Shown here: positions 36,380 to 48,169 of the stretch, piece by piece
Position numbering within the stretch: position 1 is the first letter of the stretch
Layout: the number at the start of each line of letters is the position of its first letter
Assembly: GCA_001683735.1 (NCBI GenBank)
Contig: LUGG01000011.1
Location: 1,488,001-1,552,000 of the forward strand
Direction: 5' to 3'
Length of the DNA: 64,000 nt
Origin: Grifola frondosa
Lineage: Eukaryota > Basidiomycota > Agaricomycetes > Polyporales > Grifolaceae
The notes under the pieces: model-generated
The model's database searches: none
Told to the model about the DNA's origin: nothing
Seen by the model: the letters and a program-made list of their open reading frames with translations, nothing else
Position numbers and translations under genes: made by a program

Positions 36380-38258
36380 TTGTAGTGCTCGCTCCAGCGC
36401 ATTGGACACTAGTTATTGTCGAACGGTTTTGCTCAAGGTCTTCGTCCTTGGTGCTCACGATGGATCTGAGGCTGAGAAAGATCCTCGAAGACTATAGTGG
36501 TCGCAAAAACTTCAGCTAACTCGTTGTGGAGAGAATCGTATTACGAGGTCGTACCGTAATCGAATATACAGCAGTCAACCAGCTGAAAAGAAATAATCAG
36601 TTTACATGCACTTAGATTCCCTAATGAGAAAATGTCACTTACACGGTCCCCACTTGCTCCAGCTCCCTATTTCCGAAGAACACAGCAAAGAACACACACA
36701 GGAGATTCGCAACTATCTCCATCAGCATCATGACGACAAAATATAGCCATGGAACACATACCAAACACACTATGGAGTTGCATCAGGAATGCAGTGTCAG
36801 CGTGAACATTGTTGACTTACATCAGAACGTAGAATGCAGCATCTCGCATGAACAGTACCATCAAGGGACTCAAGTGTGGGAAGTTGTTGGAGTCGATATT
36901 CATAACCGAGTTGGATTCCTCCTTGAACGGGACACCACGCAGAAATTTGTGTAATATGAGCAAAAAATCGACGCCTAGACAAAGCGTGATTAGATCCGCA
37001 GTTTCGAAAAGCGGAAAACATACACGCACAGGCAACAATCATTGATGCGGCCCTTGGGGACTACAGTTGAGAAGCAGCGAACGCATAAACAATGTATACA
37101 AGTCATACATACCAGCTTATCAATGCAATCCTCCCTTTAGTGTCCGTCATGCCTACACAGCCTGGAACAGGGAATTGAGGGACTCTTGGTGTTATGTGGA
37201 TATCTCTTGCTTGTATTGTGGCGGACATCAAACCTAACTACAATACAATACGTGAAACAAAAGGCGCGCATGATCTATGACAGAAGCGCACCGTGAGTTC
37301 CACTGCGGCAATATCGGAGGCCGTCAGTGCCGAAAAGCGAATAATATAACTGTCACCCACTGAGGAACATGAACAGAAGGAGAGCCAGAACTGCTGAATA
37401 TGATTAGTGAACGATGGCTAATACAAAGAGGAGAATTTACGCGCCTTTTCTGTTTCTTTCGTATGCCGCATATAACCGCAACACCATCAACGCCTCTCCA
37501 AAAACGGTAGACAGGAATACAGCGCCGCTGTAAGATCAGCTTAGGATTTACCATCACGACATAAATCAACTAACTCACATAGCCTCGAACCATATCCAGC
37601 TCTGACAGCTGTAAATGTTGTATGAGTCGCCACGTTGTAGATTAGAAGAACGTGGACTACAACTTCATGTCGGTTATCGGAGCGTTAGGGTATTTTGAAA
37701 AGGACAAAGCTTATGAAGACGTACTTTGAACCCGACTTTGGTGCTGGTATTGACTTCATCAAGGTCAGTTAATAACTTCCGCCTGTCGGGTCATACACGC
37801 ACTCGACACAAGAAGACTAAGAACGGAGATTAGCTCGAATTGTCGTAACTATACGGGCTACAACATACATTAATGACAACAAGTTATAGTATCTGACGAA
37901 AAGGTATAGCAATTTGGTCACCGAGAATTTCACCCTAAGAGATTAGCGGTGAGAATCGAGATGGCATTCCGAAGGAGCAGATATCATAGACCTCCATATG
38001 AAATCAACCTGTTGGTCATCATCAAGACCGTAGCACTTCATACCAAATATCAAATACTCACCTCTTGTTCTATGGTCAGTAGTATGTCGTAGGCAACCCA
38101 GGTGGAGGCGGCAGCTGTGAAAAGATCTATTATGCAGTCACACTCGATACTAATTGCAAAGACTGACCGGCACAGATGTTTACCACGAATGTGTCATGGA
38201 CAGCTTGCTGGAACAGCAGAGTCTCCTTGTTGAAAGCACTAGTGGTACTGTTGGTCAT
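36380..38258 (-). CDS. DUF6533-type multi-pass membrane protein, copy E
   Basis: Duplicate of copy D. The start at 38258 reads MTNSTTSAFNKETLLFQQ. It continues with AASTWVAYDILLTIEQE, VDFIWR and VKFSVTKLLYLFVRYYNLLS. The GAVFLSTVFGEALMVLRLY helix lies near 37.5 kb, the segment SPLMVLFMRDAAFYVLM at about 36.85 kb, and the tail SSRIFLSLRSIVSTKDED ends in VIFTSVVAL with a stop at about 36350-36360. Compared with D it lacks the kinase piece and so shows the ancestral C-terminus. Core exons are open. Function unknown. Confidence 0.65.
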
Positions 38259-39001
38259 GACAGTGTGTAGTAGACTATAGATTTGCATTGCAGAAACGCT
38301 CATAAATAGTGAAATGGCGTGACATTATCAAAATCGCGAAGTGAACGGACATACAAGCCATTTGATTCAAATGCAATCTGAATGGATGGCGGTACGCCCA
38401 ACTTGGCGGCCCAAGGTGGTGCCGAATACGAATCGGAACGTTGAAACTCGCACGAGAAGTCGCTCTGTGATCTCGCATAATTGATAGGTGCCATCCTAAG
38501 TTGTTGTCAGAAGGCTAGCTCGAGACTTGACAAGTATGACCATACCATGGTGACAACCACAAGCAGACGGTATTCCATCCAACGCCTTCGAAATATCAAC
38601 ACAAGCTCATTCAACAATGGTATCAAGAAAATCTGAAAGCGCGCATTAAATAATACCAACGACCTGAAACGTACCAGAGAAACCACTCCATCTCCATCGC
38701 GACTGCGGCGAATTTCTATTAGTCAAGGCGGCCACTGGCGGACATCGTTTAAAAAACCAACTCTCCTTCCACGTGGACTTCCTATTTTGGCATTTTGACA
38801 GAGCACTCAACCGTGATCGATTTGATTGATTATGCCTCAGGCGTCACCATTGCTGTTTCTACACGGACGCTTATCAAATTGGTTATAGTAAACTATAGTA
38901 AGCTACATAAATCACATCTAAAGGATGCATATGACAATACATTCATTTTGTCAGGACACGTCGGCGGCTACTGTGCACGTCTCCGAGTGATTCTATGATA
39001 T

Positions 39002-40424
39002 ATGCAAATCCCACTCCCCCCATTCACCGGCTTCCGAACGAGACTTTGCACGAGATATTTTGTGTCTCGTCGCCGCAGACCCAAAGATATGTGTGCAAGA
39101 CCATTCCGAGCAACGAACATGGCTTGCGGTGCTCCTTGCTTGCCGCCGCTGGCGTGACGTCGCTCTAGGATCTTCCCAGCTGTGGAAACATATCCATGTC
39201 TCCACCTCCTTCAGCGCTTCATTTGTACACGTGCTCATTTGTCGGTCCAAGCAGACACCTCTTTCGATTTCCCTATTCCATGAAGTGGACCAGCCGCTGA
39301 AGCTACAAGCAAAACATTTCGTTGAACTGCTTTCTGAATGCAGCAATCGGATCGTACACCTCACCATTCAGGATACCTTTCGCGCAAAATTCTCGCACGC
39401 GATCCAGTTCATCTCATCGCCTGCACCACTGTTGCGCACGCTTCACTTGACTGAAGCCATACATAGATTCGCCGTTTTCCACTGTCAGATGCCTCTACTG
39501 CGTCAACTTCATATTGAAATTCACGATTATCAATATCTCGTACCGGACATGCTGCACAATTTGCAGAACTTTTCGTTACTCCGAATGCTGTCGATACACA
39601 TCGTGGGGACTGCCATGTACCAGGGCGTGCATCCTCCTCCCAGTTCAGATCCTGATCCTACCGTGAAGTTAGCACACCTGCAAAACCTACGCCTCGTATC
39701 CGCTTTTCTTCCAGAGAAAATCCTTCGTTTCTACGCAAGTCTCGTGCTCCCTACGACTGCCACAGTGGACCTTCGGTTTCGCGGAGGCAGCACGAACACC
39801 CGCTATCAGGAATGCGGTCCCTTGATAAATACCATACAAGGCATCGACAACGCGACTCTGCTGCTTTCTCGTGCATGCGGAACGGTGTCTGTGCATTCTG
39901 CGGACGGCAAGTTGCGATTGGCATGGGAGCTCGGTAATACCGCAAACAACTCCATCGCGTTCTCTGCCATCACTTTCCCCGCACTTCAAAGGCTCACCGT
40001 ATCCATCCCTGTTGATCCTACCGAACCGAACGACCGCCGTGAACGCCGCGATCTCCCCGACTACAATGCAGAATGGGAAGCAGAAATTTCTGCACTTCTT
40101 CATCCCATCCCCGCAGTGACATCATTAACTATTGATTGTTCACTCCGCAATCGCTACGCCTTATTCAATATCATAGGACGGAAGCTGAACTCCACCACTC
40201 CATTCGTCTTACCGAATCTGTCTTCCATAACTATTTCTGATTTTGATAATCACACGAGGAGCGCGATGCAATTGCTGTTTTGTGCTCGTGCGCGTGCGAA
40301 GGATGGGATACCGTTGACTTCGTTGGAAGTAAGGATGGCACCAGGCGCGGTTTTCCCGAAGGACACCCTTGCCAGACTGGAAAGCGCTGTTGGCACAGTG
40401 ACGGTGCATCAGGATGATTGGTAA
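39002..40424 (+). CDS. F-box protein with leucine-rich-type C-terminal region
   Basis: Predicted SCF substrate adaptor, single exon. The long open frame 39060-40424 lacks the beginning of the F-box, which is present just upstream in two other frames. MQIPLPP starts at 39002. After a C run (39016-39021) the reading continues as IHRLPNETLHEIF, and after a T run (39058-39061) as CLVAADPKICVQDH and LACRRWRDVALGSSQLW. Each step is that of one lost base, so the organism probably has one open gene of about 474 residues. The rest has repeated leucine-rich segments (FSLLRMLSIHIVG, LAHLQNLRLVSAFLP, LPNLSSITISDF), as in basidiomycete F-box/LRR proteins. No intron is needed. It abuts the end of the tandem duplication. 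Confidence 0.75.
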
Positions 40425-41286
40425 GGATCTCCATCTACTAGACACGTTCGATTCTGACATTATCATTGATTGAAGGACCGAAACCTGATCCCTGTGCCGA
40501 AGTGGGTCTTCTAAGCTGACTCAAAATTCTCTGAGCGTGCATAGATTATACATGCATTTACTTGTATCTGAAATGGCGATATACGGAGTCCACCACCTTA
40601 CGAAGAAAACCGATTGGAAAATATATATGCCAGATCGTAAATTCGAGACTATACAGTACATTCCGGCAAGTACTTATCATTCTATATTATTGGAGATCTG
40701 GCGCACTTACAAGGTTTTAACAACTTATCAATGTTCAAACATCTCTAGACAGATCGCCATGAATCGTTCGACATGCAGTCAGCAATTTTATAAATATATC
40801 AGCGTCGACGTCTACACTTTTTCAGGAACGGAAGCAGTTGTCCCGCGAGAGCTTCAGGGCGCGGAGACGGGAAGGACTGTCACATAGTAGGGAAAGTACG
40901 CAACTGACATTGACGGTATATGATGAAGCTTGCCGCATGCATCGTATGGAGTTTACACCTGACTTCGGTATCGGTGCAACTTATCACCGCCGCGTGCACT
41001 CCCTTCTTATTTGGCAAAAACTAATCCTGAAATCACCATTGGCCCATCTTTCATCTTCTGGCCCAATTTATATTCCTATCGGCACTGCACCTTTTCCTCG
41101 GGATAACGCTTCGTCAGGGCTGTATCTCTGTGTTTCTAATTTCCATAAATTCTTTGATTGTAGATAAGAAAGAATTCGAGAGGCTGGTATATTGTAAGGA
41201 AACAAGAATTACCCGAAGAAACAAGACCACAAATATGTGCGTAGAAGACGAACGGCCCAAGCAGTCCGACCAACAAGATCCAGGAC
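40425..41286. other. Intergenic stretch, nothing recognised
   Basis: Lies between the F-box stop and the 3' end of the convergent phosphatase gene. Small ORFs on both strands have no motif. Confidence 0.5.
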
Positions 41287-43180
41287 TCAATTGTAGCATT
41301 TCTCAAAATCGCCATCGCCACTGCGTCTCGCGTACCCTTGACTCTCCACAAACGCATCAAGCGTACACAAGCCATTCTCTCTGGCACCGCAAAATTCCAA
41401 TGGCTGCACGTCGTCATTCACCAGGATGCGCACATAATCTGCGCCACCCATGCCCGCCTCCAGTGCACATTCCATGCGTTCTGTGACCATGCGCGCAGAG
41501 AACGGGACCATGTGTGAGGCAATCCAGCCCTCATGTGCGGTGCTTATATCGCGGGGGTCAGGCGGGTGTGCGGAGATGTTGAAGAGCCCGATCGCTGAGT
41601 AGATTGCGATCATCGTGTTCTCGTGCGTGAAGTCAGCGTAAATGGTTCGCCCAAGTGGAAAGTCTAGCGAGGAGTTGGCCTGGGTGTGGTCGCGCACCGG
41701 CGTGTCGGTGAGCCGTGCGAGAAGCTCGTTTACGTAGCCGACGCCTTGAATGGGGCCGAGTGGCTCGCCGTAACTGTGCAGAACCTATCAGGCCTGTAAC
41801 ACTCACGACGATGATGTTCAGAAGCTTACCCAGTCTTATAGTATTTTTCGAGGTCTCCGAAATATTCGAACGCGCGGAAGTCGTTCTTCGTGAAAAGGTC
41901 GCAGAATGGACTTGCCGTTTCCTTCGCTACAGTCTCAAACGGACACATGGCTAGGAGATAATACACGTCCATGTCCGTGAGGTTTGCGCCAGGTGCTGCC
42001 TTATTGAGACGCGTCGTATGCGGTGGGGCGAACGTGGCCACCCATTCGCCCGTTTGCCTTGAGCCATCCCCGGCATTAGGACAATCGTTGTTTAGCGTGT
42101 TGTTCACCTGAGCACGAGAAATTTCAGTCATCTTCCATAAAACAGCTATTATAGACATACCTCCTCGGACAATATGACATTCAGAGCAGGGTTATATCTC
42201 TGACGGCTCGCAGCAGCAAAACCTGGGTCTGCATCAGAGCGGGTTGTTGTGAAATGCGATAAGACTTACCGACAGTCCAATTAGTTGCAGTGGAAATCAC
42301 TCGTTGCACTCCAGAAGCCCTGACGAACGGGACGCTCCCTGGGTTGACGAGGTGCACGTATCGCTCGTATGCAATTTTACCTGCATCGAAGGACCTGACA
42401 CCAACGGTATGTGAGGAAAAGGTTATATGAAGTCACGTTCAACGCACTGAGCAGCGCCAAACGGGACGAGGTCGTCCTCCCCCAGTTCATATTCGTAATC
42501 TAGTAGAAACTCCAGGCGCGAATCCTTGAATTTCTCTGCAGAGATAAGCCGTTGAATTGCTTTGAAGTACTCCGCGCCATCTTCAGCATTGGGATATCGA
42601 GCGCCGTGGCGTTGTAACTTGATCTTCTATCAGGAACATGGAACGAGTACCGGACATATGGTAACTTACGATGTTGACCTAGAAAAGCATAGGTGCTGTC
42701 AGCATGGACAGACAGGGAAGACGGCAAATGCGACACAAATGGAACCACTAGTGGCTGCTACCGTTGCAACTGCTTGGTCGATCGTAATAGTCAACTGTTG
42801 ACTACATCGATGCCACAATTATAGCGGAGAAATGTGACTGGGTCGTTTCTGCACCGTCAAAATCCCGGGCCTACCTGAGTGATATTGCAGCCAAAAGGAG
42901 GGGGTTCGTATTCGTCATTTGGATACCACGGAGCGTACTGTCCCCATCGCCTTTGCAAGTACTTTGGGACTCCAAGCGGCGCATTGCCTCCATGCGCGTC
43001 ATCCCCGAACCACGCCAGCATCCATGCAGCGTAGCACAAGAAGATGATGACGGCAACCGAGACCCTGATGCCGCTCGTCTGCGCCCTTGTAATCGAATTA
43101 CGGGTCTGCAGCTCGAGTGGGTAGTACTCAGCCTGTGGATTGACGACGGGGAGTGCAGGTATTTTGTGTAAGACGCCCAT
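41287..43180 (-). CDS. Membrane-anchored histidine acid phosphatase (phytase-like)
   Basis: Histidine-phosphatase superfamily enzyme that would release phosphate from phosphomonoesters such as phytate. Seven exons on the minus strand: 43180-42875, 42678-42670, 42626-42448, 42394-42270, 42222-42161, 42107-41830 and 41773-41287, giving 481 residues with no frame break. The second exon is only 9 nt. The catalytic motif is LQRHGARYPN, at the exon 2/3 region. The proton-donor site reads FTHENTMIAIYSAIG, so Glu replaces the Asp common in fungal phytases. Typical blocks follow (FEYFGDLEKYY, GYGEPLGPIQGVGYVNELLA, and a C-terminus with NDDVQPLEFCG). The N-terminus has a short basic cytosolic stretch and one strong hydrophobic segment (VAVIIFLCYAAWMLAW), so it is probably a type II membrane protein facing outside. 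Family is certain; substrate inferred. Confidence 0.88.
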
Positions 43181-43974
43181 AGCTATGGGTAGTGGAAGTC
43201 GTGTATGTCAAAAGAAAAGATCATGGCTTGCGTGAGCTTTTGAAGGTGAGATCGTGCGTGGGGGAGCAGGCTCAGGCGCGGCGTGATGTCAATGAGTGAT
43301 GCACGCGTGAAGTCACGAAGTGACTCGTCACGATTAGATAGTGTCTCGTAACCCATTCGCGATTACTGGGAAAACCAGCGACGGGGACATCAAGGCTCAA
43401 AATTGTGACTGAAAAAAGCGCGGAAAGCGCTACAGCTATGGCGCCATATAAATCACGATGCCAAACATATATGATGTGTGGCACCGATCGGAATAACCTA
43501 CAGGCGGATGAAGCCGGATTATCTGCGGGAAAAATGCAAAACGCAACGCACCATTACCACGTCCCAGATGAAAGCCATCCAGTGGACCAATTCTGCGCTG
43601 GCCGACATGGTGCTGGATCTCTCAAGCTCGAGATGCCACGACAGCGACATGAAAGTCTGCAAGCAGGCTTGCATTCATTGAAATGTATATTCTTTCGCTT
43701 TAAGGATGTATATCCGTTGAGCCACCGCCGAAGTGAGAGTCGTGAGTGTCACATACGCGACAAACTTGAAATTGCGCGAGCTAGGAACTAATGCAGGCAA
43801 TTAGGATGGAGATTGATATATAAACCGAATAGAAGATCATAAGCAAGTGAGACTCTGATTGATCAAAGGATAGGGGTACTGGTGGAGGTACTGGTGGATG
43901 CACATGTGTTTAGATCTACAAGCAGAGGAGTGGGACGTTTGTATCGCGGCCGCACGACGCGCTTTTTCCTCCGT
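43181..43974. other. Upstream region of the phosphatase gene
   Basis: No gene recognised. A short imperfect repeat (ggtactggtgga, about 43876-43900) is visible. The region must contain the phosphatase promoter; no phosphate-response site was identified with confidence. Confidence 0.4.
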
Positions 43975-43978
43975 TTAA

Positions 43979-44436
43979 CTTGAGACAAAAATACCAGACG
44001 TCAGAAATAGATAGTACGTTATGCAATAGCACTGACCTAATGACACAGGTTTACGCGTTTCTGACGAAGACTCATCGTTCACCGGATCAAAGTCGAGATC
44101 GTCAGGTATGGACGCGTAATACTGGCCACAGGATTCGCACTGACAACGAAAGCCATTCATGTTGCCAACCACCTCTTTCCAGTACTGCCGTCGCAGCTGA
44201 GACACCTCAGCCGAATACAGACGCGTCTTCAAAATCGTTGCCTCCGTGCAGGATATCATGGGATATTTGTCCATGGCATGCTCGAACGCGATTACTGCCT
44301 GGTGGTGGGAAGCCTCATCTGCCAGTAAGTCAACGGATCCGGTGACATAGAGGTACATAGTTATGACGTTCGAAATGGTGACCGGCTGATTACTCTGGAT
44401 CAGCGATGAGATGGCGTTCTCTATGTTGATTGACAT
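43979..44436 (-). CDS. Hypothetical protein with a CxCxxC cluster
   Basis: Not recognised. The open frame is long for this intron-rich DNA. From the Met at 44436 it reads MSINIENAISSLIQSNQPV, a helical middle (SHHQAVIAFEHAMDKYPMIS), then KEVVGNMNGFRCQCESCGQY and an acidic stretch (SIPDDLDFDPVNDE). The CQCESC cluster could bind zinc, but only three cysteines are present before the acidic part. An in-frame Met 23 codons upstream is possible. The end near 43979 may instead lie behind an intron, since the last residues turn hydrophobic and unlike the rest. There is no neighbour clue to function. Confidence 0.45.
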
Positions 44437-44505
44437 CTTGGGACTTGGAGGAAGAGAGGTTAGGTGGGAGAATAAAGAGCAATACTCCCTTGAAGCGAGA
44501 GACAC

Positions 44506-45948
44506 GCTGAAATACTGGAAGTGGCGATAAAGCTGTGCCGTTTTCGGTCTAGCGGGTGTGGTTGAGACAAAGCGTGTGCCACTGGTATGAGGCGAAGTCT
44601 AGGAAAATATATGCACAGGAATTTCAAGCGTGCAGAGAGGTATCCTTTTGGTACGATGGCATGTATGGGAGTCGAGCCTTCGCTGAGTGGATGATGATCA
44701 AAGTCTGAAAGGAGTACATGAACGTGACAGGAAACAACGGTTGAACTGTGACATACGTGACTTCAGTAACAAGTCATTGTCACGCCTAACAAAATCATAT
44801 CCGGGTTCGTCGAAGGAAAAGTGTTGTGACTTCTGTGCGCAGCCTTCATTCCCTGGGAAGAGGAAATTGCTCCTTGCGCCTGCGTCATCAATATCACATC
44901 TATATGGTAGATAACGCTCGCGACTTAGACATAGTGATCGCGCTGGGTGGCAACTAGAGCAGCTGGATGGACAACGGTAATCCTCGCGAGATGTTATGAC
45001 ATGCTGCCACAGCTTCCGTTCAAACGATCTGGATAAAGCAGTCCATTTCAGACACCCTTACTTTATCGGATCTCACTGAGCGAACATCCATGCTGATCAT
45101 TTGTGGGTCCTTTATACTTGGCCTGTTAGTCGCCGCTCTCAGACTAACTTTACAATATACTGTTTGTATTGGTCGCGCTCATTCACGCTAGTTCTTAGGC
45201 ACAATTACAATACACAGATCGTGCAGTCGGAGGCTGTCGGTCTCGTGCACCGGATGTGGAGATGGAAGTCGAGAGGGAAAGGGAAAGAATGTGTAGGTTT
45301 TTACCTCGCTACAATTCATGGGGTAATATTTTTGACGCCAAACACAGACCACTGGCGCATTAATCTGGCAACTGAACAAGCTGCTGGCCGATAATGGGCA
45401 ATCACTGATTTCTACGTACGTTCTCATCGCGTAACTATGCCTGATCTATATACGGCAAGCTTTGGAAGCTAGCTCCACGCGAAACCATCGTATTTTACCA
45501 TTATTCGTGAATTGCCCAGACCAATAACGATTGGCATAGTTCAGTCGACGCCATCCTCCGGTCCAACCAAACTACGGAGCTCTTGTCGATTCCGTATCCA
45601 GTCTTGCGACTGAATCTGGAGAAGGTACCCCGCGGTAACGGCATTGCATTCAGTCATGGTGGAAGCCCGATGAGGTGCTCGTCCAGTATGCAGACTAGCC
45701 ACAGTGGCCATTTCGACGCATCAACTTTCCCGAACCCTGTCTGCGAGTGAAAGTCCACAAGCCTGTAGATGGGCTGTTCTACACAAAAACGAGAAAGGGG
45801 ATATCAAATGGAGTGACAACGTGCTTAATATTTTCCCTGTCATGGACTCATAATTTATGCTACGGCCGATTAAGATTAAAAGTTGCGCACATGGGCAATG
45901 ATTAATGAACGACAAAAAAAATATGAAAACCAAGGAGAACTATATAGT
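44506..45948. other. Gene-poor stretch
   Basis: AT-richer DNA with small ORFs lacking motifs. No transposase, reverse transcriptase or terminal repeat was recognised. Confidence 0.45.
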
Positions 45949-46020
45949 AGCAACAACTCGTTTCGATCGAGTGACCTCAGGGTTATGAGCCCTGCGCGCT
46001 TCCAGCTGCGCCATGTTGCT
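45949..46020 (-). tRNA. Initiator tRNA-Met (CAT)
   Basis: A 72-nt cloverleaf on the minus strand. The acceptor stem AGCAACA/TGTTGCT is perfect, the D stem is GCGC/GCGC, the anticodon stem CAGGG/CCCTG encloses CTCATAA with anticodon CAT, and the T stem is ACTCG/CGAGT. The A1-T72 pair and the T-loop ATCGAAA, in place of TTC, are marks of the eukaryotic initiator tRNA. There is no intron. Confidence 0.93.
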
Positions 46021-47916
46021 TCTTGTTTTGATCGACTATAATCTATATTATTTAGAAGTAAAGACTCTCGAACGTAACACCTAATATAATCATTGTCAGC
46101 TTGTCTTTTCTCTCTCTGAGATGAATGTCTAATATCTTATGGTCTTCAACGCTGGTCGGTTGCTCCACCTTTTTCCCGTTGACCAATGGAAGTGAGCAGA
46201 ACCTGTATTGGCGAGGCTGGGCAGTGGGTAGTAATTGTCGAATATTGTGTTCGACCTCGCCAGCAGCATTTAAGACGCTATCCTCAGAAGGTACGTTCAC
46301 CGTTATCTCAGGCAGTGCACTTGTCTACTAACGCCCTGCCATTTGGACATTTCTATGTTATCATCCATGCTCATGCCTCGCGTCTCGAGAAGCTGTGAAC
46401 CATCAACGGGCTTCCGCCAGCCTCGTGCCGGTCAACACAATCTTCTGTGACACATCTATGACTTCGCCAATAACTCGAGCTCAGTAGCTTGAAGCTCTGA
46501 CAGTCCGCAAACCCTGTGCATGTGAGACGTGACATTGTAGGGGGTGCGGAATGCTGCACTTGCTCACGATAACCTTCGAGCCATACCTCGTGGTGAATCA
46601 TATCAGGACCACGATAATGCAGGTGTAACAATGGCCAGTTCAAGCTTAGAGATCAGCATTATTCTTCCATGCAATCATGAAGACCGGATCTGTCGTACCT
46701 ATTACCTCGATCAGAATGACGTGTATGTAGTTCATCCTTCCCTCGCCTCCAGTATCTTGACGTACTCTGCCATATCTTCAATCTCCAGGCGACAGCTACA
46801 GCCCAAGACATTGGAAGCCGTCTAATGTTTCCTGTCGTCATCCAAATTCGCTCACGCTGATCTTCGCTGTTATCTCTACCAGGAACACGCCTCGCTTCTC
46901 CATCGAGTCATTATGATGCAAAGTTTCTCCAGTGACGCTGCTCTCAAGTCGTGCATAGCGAGACCCACACCAATGACATGCGGTGAGTGATATGTGTCCT
47001 ATCAAGTCGGCGAATTATACCCGGGCCCGTATCTTCGCTGCTCTCACTGCTTGCGCAGGTGCGCGTCCGGTGTTTTGAGCTGTCGTGTGCCGGAGACAGA
47101 AGTGGCAATGTTATTGCACTATTTCCCGCTACGTAAACCCTTCTGTAAGGACACACGTCTCGATGTCTGAAGGCTTTCTCATCATGTCTTCTTTGAATCC
47201 AGTCCTGCAGACCCAGGCTCTCTCGTTCAGGAGTCGGTGACTCATGTCGACGGGCACGTTTCTCCTATCGCCACTTTTTCGATCCCTACACGATGCCGAA
47301 CGGGAAGTCTCTTTAACATGCCTGCAGCCGAAATGAAGCATCCACACGCGCTACGTCGTGTCCGCTGCCTTCTGGAAAGGGCGCTTGGAATGTCACCCCT
47401 TGCGCGAAGCGCATACGCCACACTCGTGTTTCGTGGTGGCTGTTGCGCCTTCGAATTCGTGCACATTCCGACCCTTCCCGCATGGACTGCTCCCGAAGCG
47501 CGACGTATTCCGTAACTATTGGACCATCCTCTGGCATCATGGTGACGATGCATCCGCACGAGGTGGCGTGCCACCCGCGGTACTGGGGTGCACACATTAT
47601 TATTGTCTGCTCCCAGCGACGACGCGCTGCTTACGTGCTGCGCTTTGACAGCTGGGATCACTCGTCGAAGAGCGTTACGGCAGCGCGTGTTCAGGTGACG
47701 CGCATGGGACGCAAATGACAGACGGCGGATGTCTTGCATTGCGACTAATAATACACACGGTGCAGGTATAGGTCATGAGACGGCGAGCGGACAACGACGA
47801 CAATAATAGGTGGGGTATGCTAAAGTCCGTGCGGGAGAGTGGCAGCAAGAAAGCGAGGAACACGAACGACGCTGCGCTGCACTGCAGGAGCGGGAGAGAC
47901 GCGTACATGTGCGCGC
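46021..47916. other. Stretch without a recognised gene
   Basis: From about 47.0 kb the GC content rises and ORFs open on both strands in several frames, which usually reflects composition. A minus ORF at 46052-46300 (starts MNVPSEDSVLNAAGEVE) and plus ORFs at 47237-47718 have no motif I recognise. Confidence 0.35.
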
Positions 47917-48169
47917 TCAGGAGGGCAAGCGGCGCGCGGCGGTTGCACGACATTGGAAGCATTCGTCCTTCACGGTGTCGATGTCCTTTTCGACGTCTGG
48001 ACCGAAGTTCTGTAGAAATGAGCAGCATGAGAAATCAGAGCACGTCCCCGGGGAAGAACGCGAGTGTGGCTAGGCGCGTGGGGAGGCGGCGTACCTTTAT
48101 GCAGTGGGGGTCGCGACAGGACTTGGGGTGCAAGTAACTCCGCTCGCATTTGCTGGAGTTGCAGTCCAT
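47917..48169 (-). CDS. Small cysteine-containing protein of unknown function
   Basis: Two exons, 48169-48095 and 48009-47917, joined by an 85-nt intron with good borders (gtacgc ... ctacag), giving 55 residues. The sequence begins [15 protein letters not shown], followed by [22 protein letters not shown] and ECFQCR, with cysteines spaced in pairs (C-x4-C, C-x4-C, C-x2-C). I believe similar short proteins recur in Agaricomycetes, but no function is known to me. There is no signal peptide, so it is probably intracellular and may bind metal. Larger overlapping ORFs in other frames are treated as shadows. Confidence 0.45.

Larger units (their letters stand above)
35707..38970. repeat. Tandem duplication, unit 2
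   Basis: Second unit of the duplication described for 32281-35706. It begins inside what was permease 3' coding sequence and ends next to the F-box gene at 39002. Words such as atcaatcagacgaag, gctggacgagatgcag, tttctttcatatgcc or its close variant, and aatgctcataaatagtg or its variant appear in the same order in both units. Confidence 0.75.
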
